From Tubiluchus corallicola (lineage: Eukaryota > Priapulida > Priapulimorpha > Priapulimorphida > Tubiluchidae), in the NCBI GenBank assembly GCA_030141605.1, contig JAQGDQ010000339.1:64001-124000 (forward strand): a stretch of 60,000 nt of DNA. The letters are read 5' to 3'. Below, piece by piece: positions 37,601 to 48,025 of this stretch. Position 1 is the first letter of the stretch, and every line of letters starts with the position of its first letter. Both the position numbers and the translations under genes were made by a program. The notes under the pieces were generated by a model, which searched no databases, was not told the DNA's origin, and saw nothing but the letters and a program-made list of their open reading frames with translations.

Positions 37601-40600
37601 AATCATTTCTGTGTTCAGTTGCTAGGGTGGGAGGGAGAGAGAGAGAGAGAGAAAGAGAGATTTGATTGATTTGATTTAATTCTTTATTTCAAACATAAGT
37701 TCGTATTATAATTTACATATATACAACATCATAAAAACAAAAAACCAATACAAACAAATCACACACAAACTTAGATAAACATGAAAATTACAATAATAGT
37801 CTCCACCATTGCTGTCTTATGTGCGATGTAAAACTAGCATCGCTTACTAAAATTTTCTGGCACATTAAATTATCACTAGTAGCAAATCTTTTCATTAAAC
37901 TTAAGATAGATTTTCTATGTAATACATCAAAATACATCACGCGAATTTCAACACTCGACTCACGAGCACTGTAATCATATGCATATCCAAAAAATAATCT
38001 TTTTGACACATTGTGCACAATTTTGAGTTTTAAGATATTATTATTATTAAAATGTATTTCATTAAGCATTAAATAGATATTTTTTAACATCAAAAGAACA
38101 ATAGCTGAATTTTCTAATAAGTTGGTTTGTACGACAGTAGTATAAGGATCTTTGCTTAACAATGTCAAGGTCATCTCGGTTATCATTTGAAATAATATAT
38201 ATATCCGAAATATTTTTCATTATCGCAGGTACATAAAACATTATTATCTAGTTTGATGTTACCAAACGTAAAATTTCTCATGATGTTTGAATTAACAGAC
38301 ATAAGTTTAGTTTTAGCTACATTGATTTTTATGTCATACTGTTCAGCATACAATTTATACACATCTAGTAGTTGCTGTAGGGCCGTAATCGTTGTTGCTA
38401 ACAAACAAACATTGTCAGCGTACATCAGGTGGCTCATAACCATGTTCGAGACATTGCAACCAAATTGGGTAGATGAAAGCTTAACACTTAGATCTTTAAA
38501 ATAAAAATTAAAAAGAAAAGGTGACGTCTTGCCACCTTGGCGTACTCCATTTCCAATATTAAAAGTTGTAGACTGACTATGTCCCCATCTGACAGACATG
38601 CCTTGTTGCGTGTAATAAAATGTGAGCAAGCGGATTACAATATTCGGGATTGAAGTCTGTGTGAGTTTGAGAAAAACCTTGAAGAAATTAACCCTATCAA
38701 ATGCCTTTGACACGTTGATAAAGGAGAGAGAGAGAGAGTTCATCTATATACTGTGATAGAAGAGAAAATTTCAAAATTATGTACAAGTTTTATATAGCAT
38801 TATTGCTGAGGCAAGCTCTGTATTCAATAAGACATGTAAAATTTCAAAATAAATGTATTTAAGCTTTATTTATTAAGAATGTTTTCTTGTGCGTTAATAT
38901 GCCACTTTAAAAAGAGATGAACATAATCTGTCGTTCTAATTATAACAATTTTTTTAATTGACAAACTTGGCTTCTGATTCATGATTTATTACGTAAGAAA
39001 GACACACAATTGCAAAGAAACGTCACATCAGAAAAATGATGTATATGTTACAGACCCGATGGATTAATAACAAACAAACATACAAGCACACAAACAAACA
39101 AACAAAATAGTTATCAGTATTGTTAAAATTGCTTATTTTTAAACCAGCATACAGATTTAAGTATTTCAGTATTATAACTGCTACATAAGAATATGAACTA
39201 TTCGTCTGTCATTAGATTTATAAAATCAGGACACACATTCATTACAATTTGAAAATGTTTAGCTCCAACATCGTTATGTTCAGTACAATATACATTGTAT
39301 TAATATACACTCATATCTCGGTTTGCCAAACAAAAGTGGGGAGATATCGGTCCGAATTTGCCGATTGTCCGTATTTACTGATACTAAGCTAATACAGTAG
39401 GTGCTGCGTATTAGACTCATGGTAATGTAGAATCAATCGCCTAATTGTCTCAAAAACATCTAGTACAGGCTGCTCCTATACAAAAGTATGCAAAAACTGT
39501 CAGCAATTGTCTCAAATAACTCTGCATAATTGATTCTATATTTTGATCTCTATAAGTGACTCTGATTAATCCACTTAAACGTGCTGACATACAAGCTACA
39601 GATATGTCGTTACATGCTGATGTAATGATGTATACAAAGTGACGGCCCGCCAACTAGCAGTCAGCTCACGAAACAACGGACAGTGTCCGTAGTGCAAACG
39701 GCTTTTTAACAGTCCAGATTGTCTGATTCTTCCGATATCCGTAAAAGAGAGGTCCGACAAGCCGAGATGTGAGTGTATATGCTTCTCGTCCTGGATTTGG
39801 TAATGAGGTTTAAATGAGTTCTTAAGATTTTCAAGTTGTTGTTAGCAAAGATATTGTTGCTGTTACATTTGTGCATTCTTTCTGAAAGCTTTTAAATATT
39901 TCTTGCTTTAAGATGGCTCTGATCTGGCTAAAGATATTCTTTAAGATGATTCAAGAGATTATTATATTTTTATCAGATTAAATTACAATCATAACGTCTC
40001 AGTTTTCGGCTAGTCATTTTTGCTGGACCGTTAAAGGGTCTTTCACCATCCCATCCTGGTTTCATTTACTAACCTATGTTTTTGTAATGTACAAAGGGAC
40101 AAATAAATTTATTGAATTGAATTGAAAAAGTAGAATATTATTATTGATTTTTTGTAGGTGTTCAAGACGTGCATGCTGACCACGCTGCTAGTCATATTGG
40201 CAAGGCTACTGGTCTGGTCACTCTGTTACGAGCAGTGGCTTACCATTCTAGTAAAAGCCGGGTGCTCTTTCCTCAGGACCTCATGCTTAAGGTGAGGCAA
40301 AGTTCATTACATATTTTTGTGGGACAAATGAAAACATGTATAGGTCTTTTGCACTTTACAAATTTTAAAAGACAAGAAAACACATTTCCTAAGTAAAGCC
40401 GAAAGAAATTCGTATAACTTCCTTAAAGTTTTGCAAAATCAAAATTCTTCTGGAGTTCAATTACTGTTAATTATTAATTACAGATCCGACATTAAGAAAA
40501 ATTTTCAAATTACAACAAAATTTCCTAGTCGGAGAACATTGCAGTTGACTTAGTTACTGTATGCAGCCTAGAAAAGAGGCTAATGTTGTTACTTAACCAT

Positions 40601-43325
40601 GTGTGTAGGGTGTCGTGTGACTTGGCAAATCGACAGTTTTGGGAAAAACAGAAGCGTTTCTCTATATGCCACTTGTATTATTGTGAAAACCTGCAATGTT
40701 CTGTATCTTTCATAATCTATGCGTGTTGGAGCTGAATGTCTAAGGACTATCATGTTATGAGCAACTAATGGATAGAAAAGAGTTACTCTGGTGCAGTACC
40801 GCAAATCATACCCAGGGTTTATTAGATTGAGTATTAGAAATACTTTGAAAAAGGGCTCAGGGATGCAAAAATGCGCAGAATGTGTGGCTTCACCCACGAA
40901 ACAAATTATCAAAACATGACTTGCCTGAATAAAACAATCCCATTCAGAAGTCACATTGCCAGGATCGTTGTTAACTCCTTCAGGACCGTAAGAGTTTGCT
41001 GCATTTTGCACATTTGGGTTCATGAAAAACTCTTCTCACTAAGCAGCGATTACGTTATATTTGATAATTTTTATAGGTTTCTGTTCTTCACACAAGGGAT
41101 TTTCGTGCAGAATTTGAAAAAGGGTGGGGCCAGAAGTTTTTTTACCCCCGGATGCTGCAAGCACTTGCCGCACTCATCCGTTTTCACAAGTTATTTCCAG
41201 AAGGTGGGAGTGGTTACTTACTGCACTGAAGACTGGTAACTGTCACCATTATAATTGTAATTGTTGTGTTTACAGCATCGTGTTTCTGAGGAGCAAGTGC
41301 TACGTGGTGCTATTGACGACTCATTTCTAGACTTGTGTTTTGAAATTGCCTCCCAGTCTAGACAACATTTATCTAAGGTAACAAAGTTGCTCTAATTTTG
41401 CTCTTAGTCTAGTCTACTGTATTTCTTAGATTTCTAACTTTCTGCATTCATGTATCTTAAACAAAATGTTGAAAAAGTAGAAGTTAGTCTTGTTCAGGTA
41501 AAATTTCATTTTTGCAGTTCCAGCATTTGATGATTATTGTGAAAAGGTCAAAGGCTAAGTGTACCACACAACACATTTGTGCACACTTGACAACGCCTCA
41601 CAGCCCATGCCGTTGTAATAATAACAGTTTTAACAGCTAGCTAGAACCTTACCTAGTTCATTTTTTCTAGTTCCCAAGCAAGATCTTGCTAGTAAATGAC
41701 TCTAATACACAGATAATGCATAATTAAGTATAGTCCATGTAAAACAAGTGAAGTTGCTGCACTGATTTGGCAGACGGCGTTGCTTCACCCACAAGTCACG
41801 TGACTAGCTAGAGCTTTACTTAGTTCATTTTTTCTAGTTCCCAAGCAAGATCTTGCTAGTAAATGACTCTAATACACGTATATTGCATAATTAAGTATAG
41901 TACATGTAAAACAAGTGAAGTTACTGCACTAATGTGGCAGACGGCTTTGCCTTACCCACACGTCATGTGATGGTTCTAGTCGTATGCGTTGCTTTGTTAC
42001 ACTTAACCTTTGACCTACAACTGCGCTTGCGCACAACAAAGCTGTGAAAAGGCAGGATTTATCAGAATTTTCTATTGAAAATAAAAGCAAATATTGATAC
42101 ACATTTAGTTTTTAATGTTTAAAAGGTCTTGCTATGCAGAACAAATACAAAATTGCCGCAAGTAGGCGCCACCACCTGGGTTTCGCCTTTAGTAGAGTAT
42201 ACTATATTAAACTGTATAAGAAAAATCCCAGCCTAGAGAAATATTCAGAAGTTTTTCAGATGAAACGAGACTAAAAGTTTTAAACCGAAACATCTTAAAC
42301 AAAAAGAAAATCTCCATTGAGGTGATCAACATGACTACTGGCCTTTTCTGATAGAAATTGTACAGGATATGTTTTGGTCATCCCAGTGGTCATTTTCAAC
42401 CCAAAGTCTACAGACTAGACTTTTAATGAAGTGTCATGAACAGTTAAATACTCATTAGCTTGTACATTGCAAGTTTTACGCAACACTTATATGATAAGCA
42501 CTAACATATATTATATATGTTATATATAATATGTATATATATTATAAGGATAAAAAGTTGTGAATAAATTTATGGTAAAAATAGTATCAATTAAAGGAGG
42601 ACCGGACGATTGTTTGGACTCAATCTCATTTTAATTTACTGTCCAAAATATACATTTTCTTGCTTGAAAAAGTTAACAATTGTTTCGTATATTTGAATAA
42701 TTAGCTTAGAAAGTTAATTAACGGCAACCGAACACAGCTATTCTTATGTCAGAAACTAACCACAGATTATGATCATGGTTATCACGGTACCGCCTTCTAT
42801 TTGTTGGCCACGCAAAGGTAACAAACAGGCGCAGTTGCCAATCTTAGTAGATTCACTTAGCCACACATAGCTTTGAATGTTTAACGAAATTTGAGTATTC
42901 GGGGTAATTATTATGTAATCTAAGCTTTGATTTAAAATAAGCTATTGTAGTTTTCAATATTTTAGATCATTCTTTATTCTGAACTAATGTCTATACAATC
43001 GTCCGGTTTTCCTTTAAACTGTAAGCATTAAAACTTTGCACTGAACATAACTTTTGTGTCTGGTACAGACGTTAAAGATGGAGCTTGTAAATCTCGTGAG
43101 AACAGCACGATGGCAAGTTGCACTAACTCTCTTTTGTAGGCCAAGTCGTTACGTAAAGATGTGCCAAAGCCAGCTCTCCCCGTCATGTTACCGGCCGTAC
43201 CTGGTGAATTGTACCTAGCAGCTTTGCAGAAAGCTGGTTTTAACGTTTTTGACGGAAAGTTGCAAACCAGGAGCGCACGACTACCGCTCGTGCTATGGTG
43301 GAATAAATTCAGGCTTCAATATTGA
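34555..43325 (+). CDS. NDUFAF6: NADH dehydrogenase complex I assembly factor 6 (whole coding span, 9 exons)
   Basis: A mitochondrial protein of the squalene/phytoene-synthase fold family, needed for early assembly of respiratory complex I (biogenesis of the ND1-containing module). The exons are 34555-34640, 36200-36299, 36552-36632, 36991-37032, 37215-37271, 37417-37519, 40158-40291, 41276-41377 and 43140-43325. All have GT/AG borders and add up to 891 bases, exactly 296 residues plus TGA. Recognised stretches are [64 protein letters not shown] and the end [12 protein letters not shown]. They follow the human protein from start to end, and 296 residues compares with about 333 in human. The N-terminus has Arg, Ser and no acidic residue for 18 residues, fitting a transit peptide. 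The aspartate-rich motifs of active prenyl synthases are not evident, as usual for this family. Confidence 0.96.
34940..35516 (+). mobile_element. 5S rRNA-headed retroelement (SINE-like) with 11-bp target duplication
   Basis: AGGAAGAGGAG occurs at 34940-34950 and again at 35506-35516, bounding a 555-bp insert. The insert begins with a nearly complete 5S rRNA-like sequence and continues with about 430 bp of GC-richer unique sequence that I do not recognise. A 5S-derived head with a polymerase III internal promoter is the design of SINE3-type elements. There is no A-rich or microsatellite tail. It lies in intron 1 of NDUFAF6, sense orientation. Confidence 0.7.
34950..35073 (+). rRNA. 5S rRNA-like sequence (head of the insertion, probably not a functional 5S gene)
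   Basis: CACGTTGAAAACACCGGTTC, GATCACCGAAGTTAAGCAAC and GGATGGGTGACCGCCT are typical animal 5S rRNA, including the internal control boxes. Differences include CTAACTACTGCC at the 5' end and GTAGAGCCTGG for the usual GTCGGGCCCGG. No T-run terminator follows. Confidence 0.7.
36200..36299 (+). CDS. NDUFAF6: NDUFAF6 exon 2
   Basis: It encodes [29 protein letters not shown]. The acceptor is ATTACAG|G and the donor AAAG|GTCTG. Confidence 0.95.
36400..36490. mobile_element. MITE family E fragment
   Basis: ACCTCGGGTTTGCCGGACAA and AGCGGGGAGACGTCGGTC match the left part of the element at 39308-39775. No inverted partner is present. Confidence 0.6.
36552..36632 (+). CDS. NDUFAF6: NDUFAF6 exon 3
   Basis: It encodes [20 protein letters not shown] and NIYK, the 'V-D-VS---IG-M--QFW' block of the family. 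The acceptor is GTTTTAG and the donor ATAAG|GTGAGG. Confidence 0.95.
36991..37032 (+). CDS. NDUFAF6: NDUFAF6 exon 4 (42 bases)
   Basis: It encodes [14 protein letters not shown], matching the conserved 'PP-HPVA-EL' block. The acceptor is TTTTACAG and the donor CAAAG|GTAAGT. Confidence 0.93.
37215..37271 (+). CDS. NDUFAF6: NDUFAF6 exon 5
   Basis: It encodes [19 protein letters not shown], the 'AV--H-L---W---IIDAR' helix. The acceptor is TTTGCAG and the donor CTAGG|GTTTGT. Confidence 0.94.
37417..37519 (+). CDS. NDUFAF6: NDUFAF6 exon 6
   Basis: It encodes [20 protein letters not shown] then [15 protein letters not shown]. The 'E-Y-E-T-SS--YL-LE' motif is conserved. The acceptor is ATTCTAG and the donor CACG|GTAAGC. 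Confidence 0.96.
37660..38743 (-). pseudogene. Non-LTR retrotransposon 3' part (CR1/Rex-like reverse transcriptase), antisense in NDUFAF6 intron 6
   Basis: The minus strand encodes reverse-transcriptase motifs in order: [31 protein letters not shown] and [11 protein letters not shown]. The catalytic YADD is YADN here, so one essential Asp is lost. A second frame (38186-37788) continues the C-terminal region ([30 protein letters not shown]), so one frameshift separates them near 38185. The end next to 37660-37690 carries short ATTTGATTGATTTGATTTAA-type repeats, which fit a microsatellite-like 3' tail. The 5' part is absent. CR1/Rex affiliation is from motif style only. Confidence 0.85.
39308..39775. 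mobile_element. TA-flanked MITE family E with a nested family D fragment
   Basis: TA|CACTCATATCTCGGTTTGCC at the left and GACAAGCCGAGATGTGAGTG|TA at the right are inverted copies. Inside, from about 39395, CAGTAGGTGCTGCGTATTAG starts a family D MITE with its own TA, so one MITE has landed in another. It lies in NDUFAF6 intron 6. Confidence 0.8.
40158..40291 (+). CDS. NDUFAF6: NDUFAF6 exon 7
   Basis: It encodes [20 protein letters not shown] and TLLRAV, then LFPQDLMLK. '[12 protein letters not shown]' is the most conserved motif of the protein. The acceptor is TTTGTAG and the donor TTAAG|GTGAGG. Confidence 0.98.
41276..41377 (+). CDS. NDUFAF6: NDUFAF6 exon 8
   Basis: It encodes [20 protein letters not shown] and [12 protein letters not shown], matching the 'GVS-E--LR' and 'D-A-QA--HL' regions. 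The acceptor is TTTACAG and the donor CTAAG|GTAACA. Confidence 0.95.
41520..41950. repeat. Dispersed repeat with a 160-bp partial tandem duplication
   Basis: The segment from ACCTAGTTCATTTTTTCTAG to CAAGTGAAGTTGCTGCACT at about 41636-41770 recurs at about 41812-41930. The left part is related to 30044-30235. Non-coding, intron 8 of NDUFAF6. Confidence 0.75.
42591..43017. mobile_element. TTAA-flanked MITE, family F copy 3
   Basis: TTAA|AGGAGGACCGGACGATTGT ... ACAATCGTCCGGTTTTCCT|TTAA in intron 8 of NDUFAF6, with a shortened family F interior. Confidence 0.85.
43140..43325 (+). CDS. NDUFAF6: NDUFAF6 last exon
   Basis: It encodes [39 protein letters not shown] and [13 protein letters not shown], then TGA at 43323-43325. 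The acceptor is CTTTTGTAG. The family's C-terminal 'A-LP---Y-------FD--------P--L' pattern is kept. The first AATAAA-like signal downstream is near 43503. Confidence 0.96.
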   Translation, partial: AKSLRKDVPKPALPVMLPAVPGELYLAALQKAGFNVFDGKLQTRSARLPLVLWWNKFRLQY

Positions 43326-44002
43326 AGAATGGATCTGGCAGGTTTAGGGACTGAAGTGGTATATCAGAATTTTATAGGTCAGGTAGGTCATATTAAAGGA
43401 AAGAACAAGTCACTCAGTATTATCACTTAAACTTAGGAAAACATAACAAAGAAATTTGCAAAGCACTGCCTATAAAGCATAAATTTAAAATACACTACCT
43501 CTTAATAAAAATTTTCAGGCGTCGTGGTTGCCGCCTTTTATTCGAAAATCGCGACGTAACTGGGACACTTCATGACTTTTCATAATCGCGTCGTAGCTTT
43601 CCATAAGCGTGTATGAGTTCAATAAAACCTATAAACCAAGCGTGGTAGTGAAAAGACACTAATTGAAATCATAAAAATTTGTTGGAGACCATTCAGGCAT
43701 TTTAGGACAAAAACTGAATAAACAAGGAGGGAAATCTTCTAAAAACAAGGATCATAATTCTAACGTAACTATGCTGGACCATCTGTAGCAGACAGCCCTA
43801 GCTGAATAGGCTGAAGCCTAAGGCCCGGGATCAAAAGGGGCCCGGCAAAATAAAATATAGAAAAAAGTTTTTTTTTAAAAGTCAGTCACTATATTTCAAA
43901 TCGGGTTTACACAAATCAAGTTTACCCAATTTAAGTTTACACAATTCAAGTTTACACAATTTAAGTTTACACAATTCACGTTTACACAGTTTAAGTTTAA
44001 GT
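43326..44002. other. NDUFAF6 3' flank and transposon-derived DNA
   Basis: It contains a TTAAAGGAAAGAACAAGTCA end (family G-like) at 43393, a GC-rich transposon-like patch AAGGCCCGGGATCAAAAGGG at about 43821, and short AAGTTTACACAATT repeats at 43905-44000 just past the hAT-like stop codon. Confidence 0.6.
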
Positions 44003-46441
44003 TCAAAATTTCAGTTTCCGAATTTTTCTGGGGGCAAAGTCAGTTATAATTTCTGAAAAGTCCATTTTTTTCAACATATCTGACTCAATATGCATCAGTG
44101 ATAAATTGTTTAATTTGTCATCCTTTAGAGATGACCGTAGATAAGTTTTTATCCTTTTCAGAGCAGAGAATGATCGTTCCCCACTGCAGTTTGAAACCAT
44201 CATACACAAGTACATTCTAACACATATGTAAACATTTGGGAACAGTGACAGAAGGTTATTGGAAACAATTTGCCGATACATCTGTAGTTCAATGCTGCCG
44301 TTGCAAGTTTGGTCACATTTCTGGATAAACGACTGGAAGTGTACTAACTCTTCTACAAAAGATGTCTCTAAATCGTTAGGATATGTGTCCAAAAGATTTC
44401 GAGCAGCTTGGCGCAGTTGGTCAATGTTCAGTGTCAAAATGTCAGACAGAAACCCAAATTTGGAGCAAACGTTATCATAGGCACTAATGCGTTTATCTAA
44501 TGCAGCACATAGTTGATCTATGATAGAAAGAAAGACATTTACACGGAATGAATCACGAGGGCTGAACTCGGTTTCACCAGCAGCTCCATCATTTCGTCTC
44601 AGTTTCTCGCTTCTCTTTCGTTTTCTTGTCATTTCTTCTTCGTAAGTGATTTGATTTGATTTTGACTTGCCGCTTTTTTCGAAGGAGTCAAACTCTTCTC
44701 GTTGGGATGAAACAAAGTCCTTCAATGACTGAAGTAGTTTCATAGCTGTATTCAAATGCAATGATGCACTTTGAAGTTTCTTACTTGTGTCATGAAATTG
44801 TTTTAGTAACACTGACCAAATTGATATTAATATACCGAACTCCAATTTTTCCATTTTTTGTGAAAGACATTTAGCCTCTCTTCGAGCATCAGCCTTCTCA
44901 TCAGAATCATTAGACATTTTATCAAGACATTCAAGAATTTCAGAGTAGCCCTCACCAAGAGCATGTACAGCAGACGAATGAGCAGACCATCTTGTATCTG
45001 AGAGACGTTTGACTACAGGTAAATTCTTCTTACTTAATTCGGCCACTAATAATCCCCAGCAATGTGTGGAGGCACTGAAAAATGTATATAGATTTTGAAC
45101 AAAGTCAAAAAACTGACAGACCAGAGGCATACAGTCAACTGCTGACTGTCCTACCAGGTTTAGTGAATGAACGAAACATGGTACATAGAATGCTGTGCTG
45201 CTTTCCTTGCATATGAGCACTTGGACACCATTATATTTCCCACTCATTTTGCTCGCGTTATCGTATGATTGTCCTCTACAATTTGAGATATGAAGTTCAT
45301 TTTCTTCCAGGAATGCAAATAAACTTTCCGTGAGGTCCTTGGCTGAATGTCCATGCATGTCTAGGAATTTAACGAATCTTTCCACTGAACCATCCTCTCC
45401 AAGATACCGAAATATTAAAGTCAATTTGTCAGTGTGAGAGACATCTGGTGTTGAGTCCATTGATATTGAAAAGTACTTCGCCTTTTTAATTTCTGCAGTA
45501 ATACATTTCAGTAGCTTCTGTCCCATTATTTCAATTATTTCGTCGCAAATAGTAGATGACATATACGAAACAGAACCTCTACCTCGTCCACCATAAGTTT
45601 CTATATGCCTTGAAAGAAAGGGATCGAATTTGGCCAGTAATTCCAGTGTCCCCAGAAAGTTTCCATTAGAAGGAGAGTTTAACAGCTCATCATGTCCACG
45701 GAATGGCAAGCCACGCTCAGCTAGGAATGCTATGGTTGCTACAATTCTTTCCAGGACTGACCTTGCATATGCTTGCTCCGCTTTCTCTTGTTTTATGTGT
45801 TCACTGTCAATTCTACCAGCTTCTTTGGCACGTGTGATCAATTTGACACCTGCTGTGCGATGTTCAGAACTGTTTTCATGTTTTTCAATACGGCTATTTG
45901 CATTTTTCCAATCACTGTATCCTTGAATGAATGTATTTGTCCGATCCTAAAAAAATATTGTACAAATGAAACAGAAGACACAACCTGTGCTGGGAGAGTA
46001 GCAAAGCTATGACCGGTCTATTTCTTCACCATTTACAGAATGAATTCGTGCGAAGAGAGACTTTGTAAAATATCTTTTCTGCTTGTTGTCTATTTTTTCC
46101 AATTTATTGAAATTAGCATGTTTATTTTGAAACTTAGAACTTGGTTGTTGCAGTAAAACTTCTATCTGTGGATCCGAAAGTTTTGGCCAGAGCGCAATAT
46201 CCAATGGAAACTGTATTTCCTGATGATTGTTATCTTCCATTGATTCATCACAGATAGTCTGTATAGTTTCACTCGCTGCCGATTCTTGAGCCTGGAGAGT
46301 TTCAGTTGCATTAGATTGACTTGCTGCTGCGACGAACATTGATGTAATTTTTGGTGTACATCTTAAATCTGCCTCTTCCCGTTGCTTCTTTTGCTCTCTT
46401 TCTTTTGCTTTTTGGCATCCGGATTTATGACGATACGCCAT
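44003..46441 (-). pseudogene. hAT/ZMYM1-like transposase, frame interrupted by two TAG codons
   Basis: A single frame of 813 codons from ATG 46441 to the stop at 44003 carries TAG at 46007-46009 and at 45947-45949. The order is a Lys/Glu-rich start, then a TTF-type zinc finger across the stops (LCYSPSTGCVFCFICTIFF, GYSDWKNANSRIEKHENS, SEHRTAGV). The DUF4371-like catalytic core follows (KAKYFSISMDSTPDVSHTD, CRGQSYDNASKMSGKY, YVPCFVHSLNLVG), and then a hAT dimerisation end (CSGERSFSALKRIKTYLRSS, LSLMHIESDML). The first TAG sits where the complete element at 50862-53447 has Trp (KWLIYSP versus stop-LCYSP), a TGG-to-TAG change. The 3' half (44003-45841) is otherwise open. An alternative is that 45947-46007 is an intron, but it removes the zinc finger cysteines. 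Confidence 0.88.
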
Positions 46442-47005
46442 ATTTCTGAAAATAAAAATATAAGAATAAGTACTAATAAGAATAATATAAGAATACTTAC
46501 TAATAAGTATAAGAAATTAGTAAGAAACTGAAGTTACTTTCAGAGTTTCTGATTGGTTTATTTTAGTTGACATCTAACCCAGAAACTCACCAAGCTGTAA
46601 TCGTGTTTATATAGTCCTAGTCCACAACTCAAGGATCAAGAAGATATAATTTCTATCACAATCGGTGGGCAAAAACTCACAAAATTAAACAAACTTACAA
46701 ACGACGAGAGCTCCACAAAAACACGTAAAAATATTACAAAGTTAGCTACCTAATTTTTTGTAAAAACTTGCTATACGCTTGATGAAGATTGAAAGTGCAC
46801 TTCTTTTCTTCAAGACGAATGACGTCATTCGAAGAAAAATGGGAGTTCAAAATGGGAGCACCCAAGCATGAAGCGATCGTGACTTTAAAGTGATTTTACT
46901 AATTACACAAGGCGATAATTGCAGTTATACTACTAAATCCTTCTAACATTTTTCACAAACATTGAAATAAATCTAACTTTCAAGAAGGCTTGACCTTTCC
47001 TTTAA
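46442..47005. mobile_element. AT-rich spacer and truncated TTAA-MITE family G copy
   Basis: 46442-46745 is featureless AT-rich DNA. From about 46750 the sequence matches family G and ends GGCTTGACCTTTCCT|TTAA at 47002-47005. Its left end is missing. Confidence 0.6.
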
Positions 47006-47115
47006 CTGTTATTGTACTTTTTTGGTTTAGTAATTATCGTGGTCACTAGGACAATAGCTGTACTCTGCATGTTTGCTACCCGTTTAGTTACTTCCAGCTG
47101 CCAATCAGCATTGTG

Positions 47116-47662
47116 CAGTCATGTGCAAAAGTTTGAGACCACCTAATGAATTTCATGTAAAATACACAATACATCAATTTAGTAGGTTCTATGATCTGGA
47201 TTTATTACTCAAAATGATTAAATCACAGAAAATTACATATAAATTCAAAAAGTAAATCCTTAAATTTGAGAATCGGTAATATTAGGCAGCATTTTTTGTG
47301 AGGATTTAGCAATTTTATGAATGTCAGTATTTTGTATTTCCGCCTTTATACTTGATTACAACCTGTAAACGACGAGGCATGATGTGCAATACCAGCAGTT
47401 ATCTCTGCTGTCCAGACTTGTTTTATTGCCTTTTCCGGGTCCTTGGCGCTAGTGGGTTGCTTATCCGCCACCTTGTCCTTCAGTAAAGTCAACAGGTTCT
47501 CAATAGGATTGAGATCGGGACTGTTACCCGGCCAATCCAAGGTTTTGACTTCAGGAATTATCTCACTATTTTTGAACGGTGACGGGGAGTACCTCTTGCA
47601 TGAATACATTGCAACCAAAATCATATTTTGGACGGGTGGTCGTAAACTTTTGCACAGGACTA
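47116..47662 (-). mobile_element. Internally deleted Tc1-like transposon with frameshifted transposase end
   Basis: The inverted ends CAGTCATGTGCAAAAGTTTG and TAAACTTTTGCACAGGACTA flank a minus-strand remnant. It encodes LDWPGNSPDLNPIENL and LLKDKVADKQPTSAK, the classic end of the Tc1 DDE domain. The frame then shifts near 47400 and the true C-terminus (PRRLQVVIKYKGGNTKY, stop near 47324) is in another frame. The N-terminal two thirds is missing. Confidence 0.85.
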
Positions 47663-47734
47663 TATTATGTAAGAAATGATCCTGTTTTGGGTTTGAATAG
47701 CCGAAATGAAGGAATTTACATTTATTTTCACAAA

Positions 47735-47905
47735 ATACACAAGATCAGTAAGTTACATATCCTTCAATCAATGCACAAGAGCAGTAGGGTATATATGCTT
47801 CAATCATTACACAAGATCAGTAAGTTATATATCCTTCAATCAGTGCACAAGAGCAATCTGGTATATATGCTTCAGTCAGTGCATAAGAACAGTATTATAT
47901 GTCTG
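47735..47905. repeat. Short tandem repeat of about 37 bp
   Basis: Units containing ATCCTTCAATCAATGCACAA or ATGCTTCAATCATTACACAA recur about five times with two alternating subtypes (GATCAGTAAGTTATATAT / GAGCAGTAGGGTATATAT). Confidence 0.85.
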
Positions 47906-48025
47906 ATATAATTATGCAGAGTTATTTGAGTCAATTACCCACAATTTTTATGTTCATTTGAGTAGGAGTGGCTGGTACCAAGTGTTTTTGAATCCATTAA
48001 GTGACTGAGTCTATTAACCGTTATC
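47906..48025. mobile_element. Family D MITE right-end fragment
   Basis: GAGTCAATTACCCACAATTT and ATTAAGTGACTGAGTCTATT match the right half of the family D elements. The terminal sequence is lost. Confidence 0.55.
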
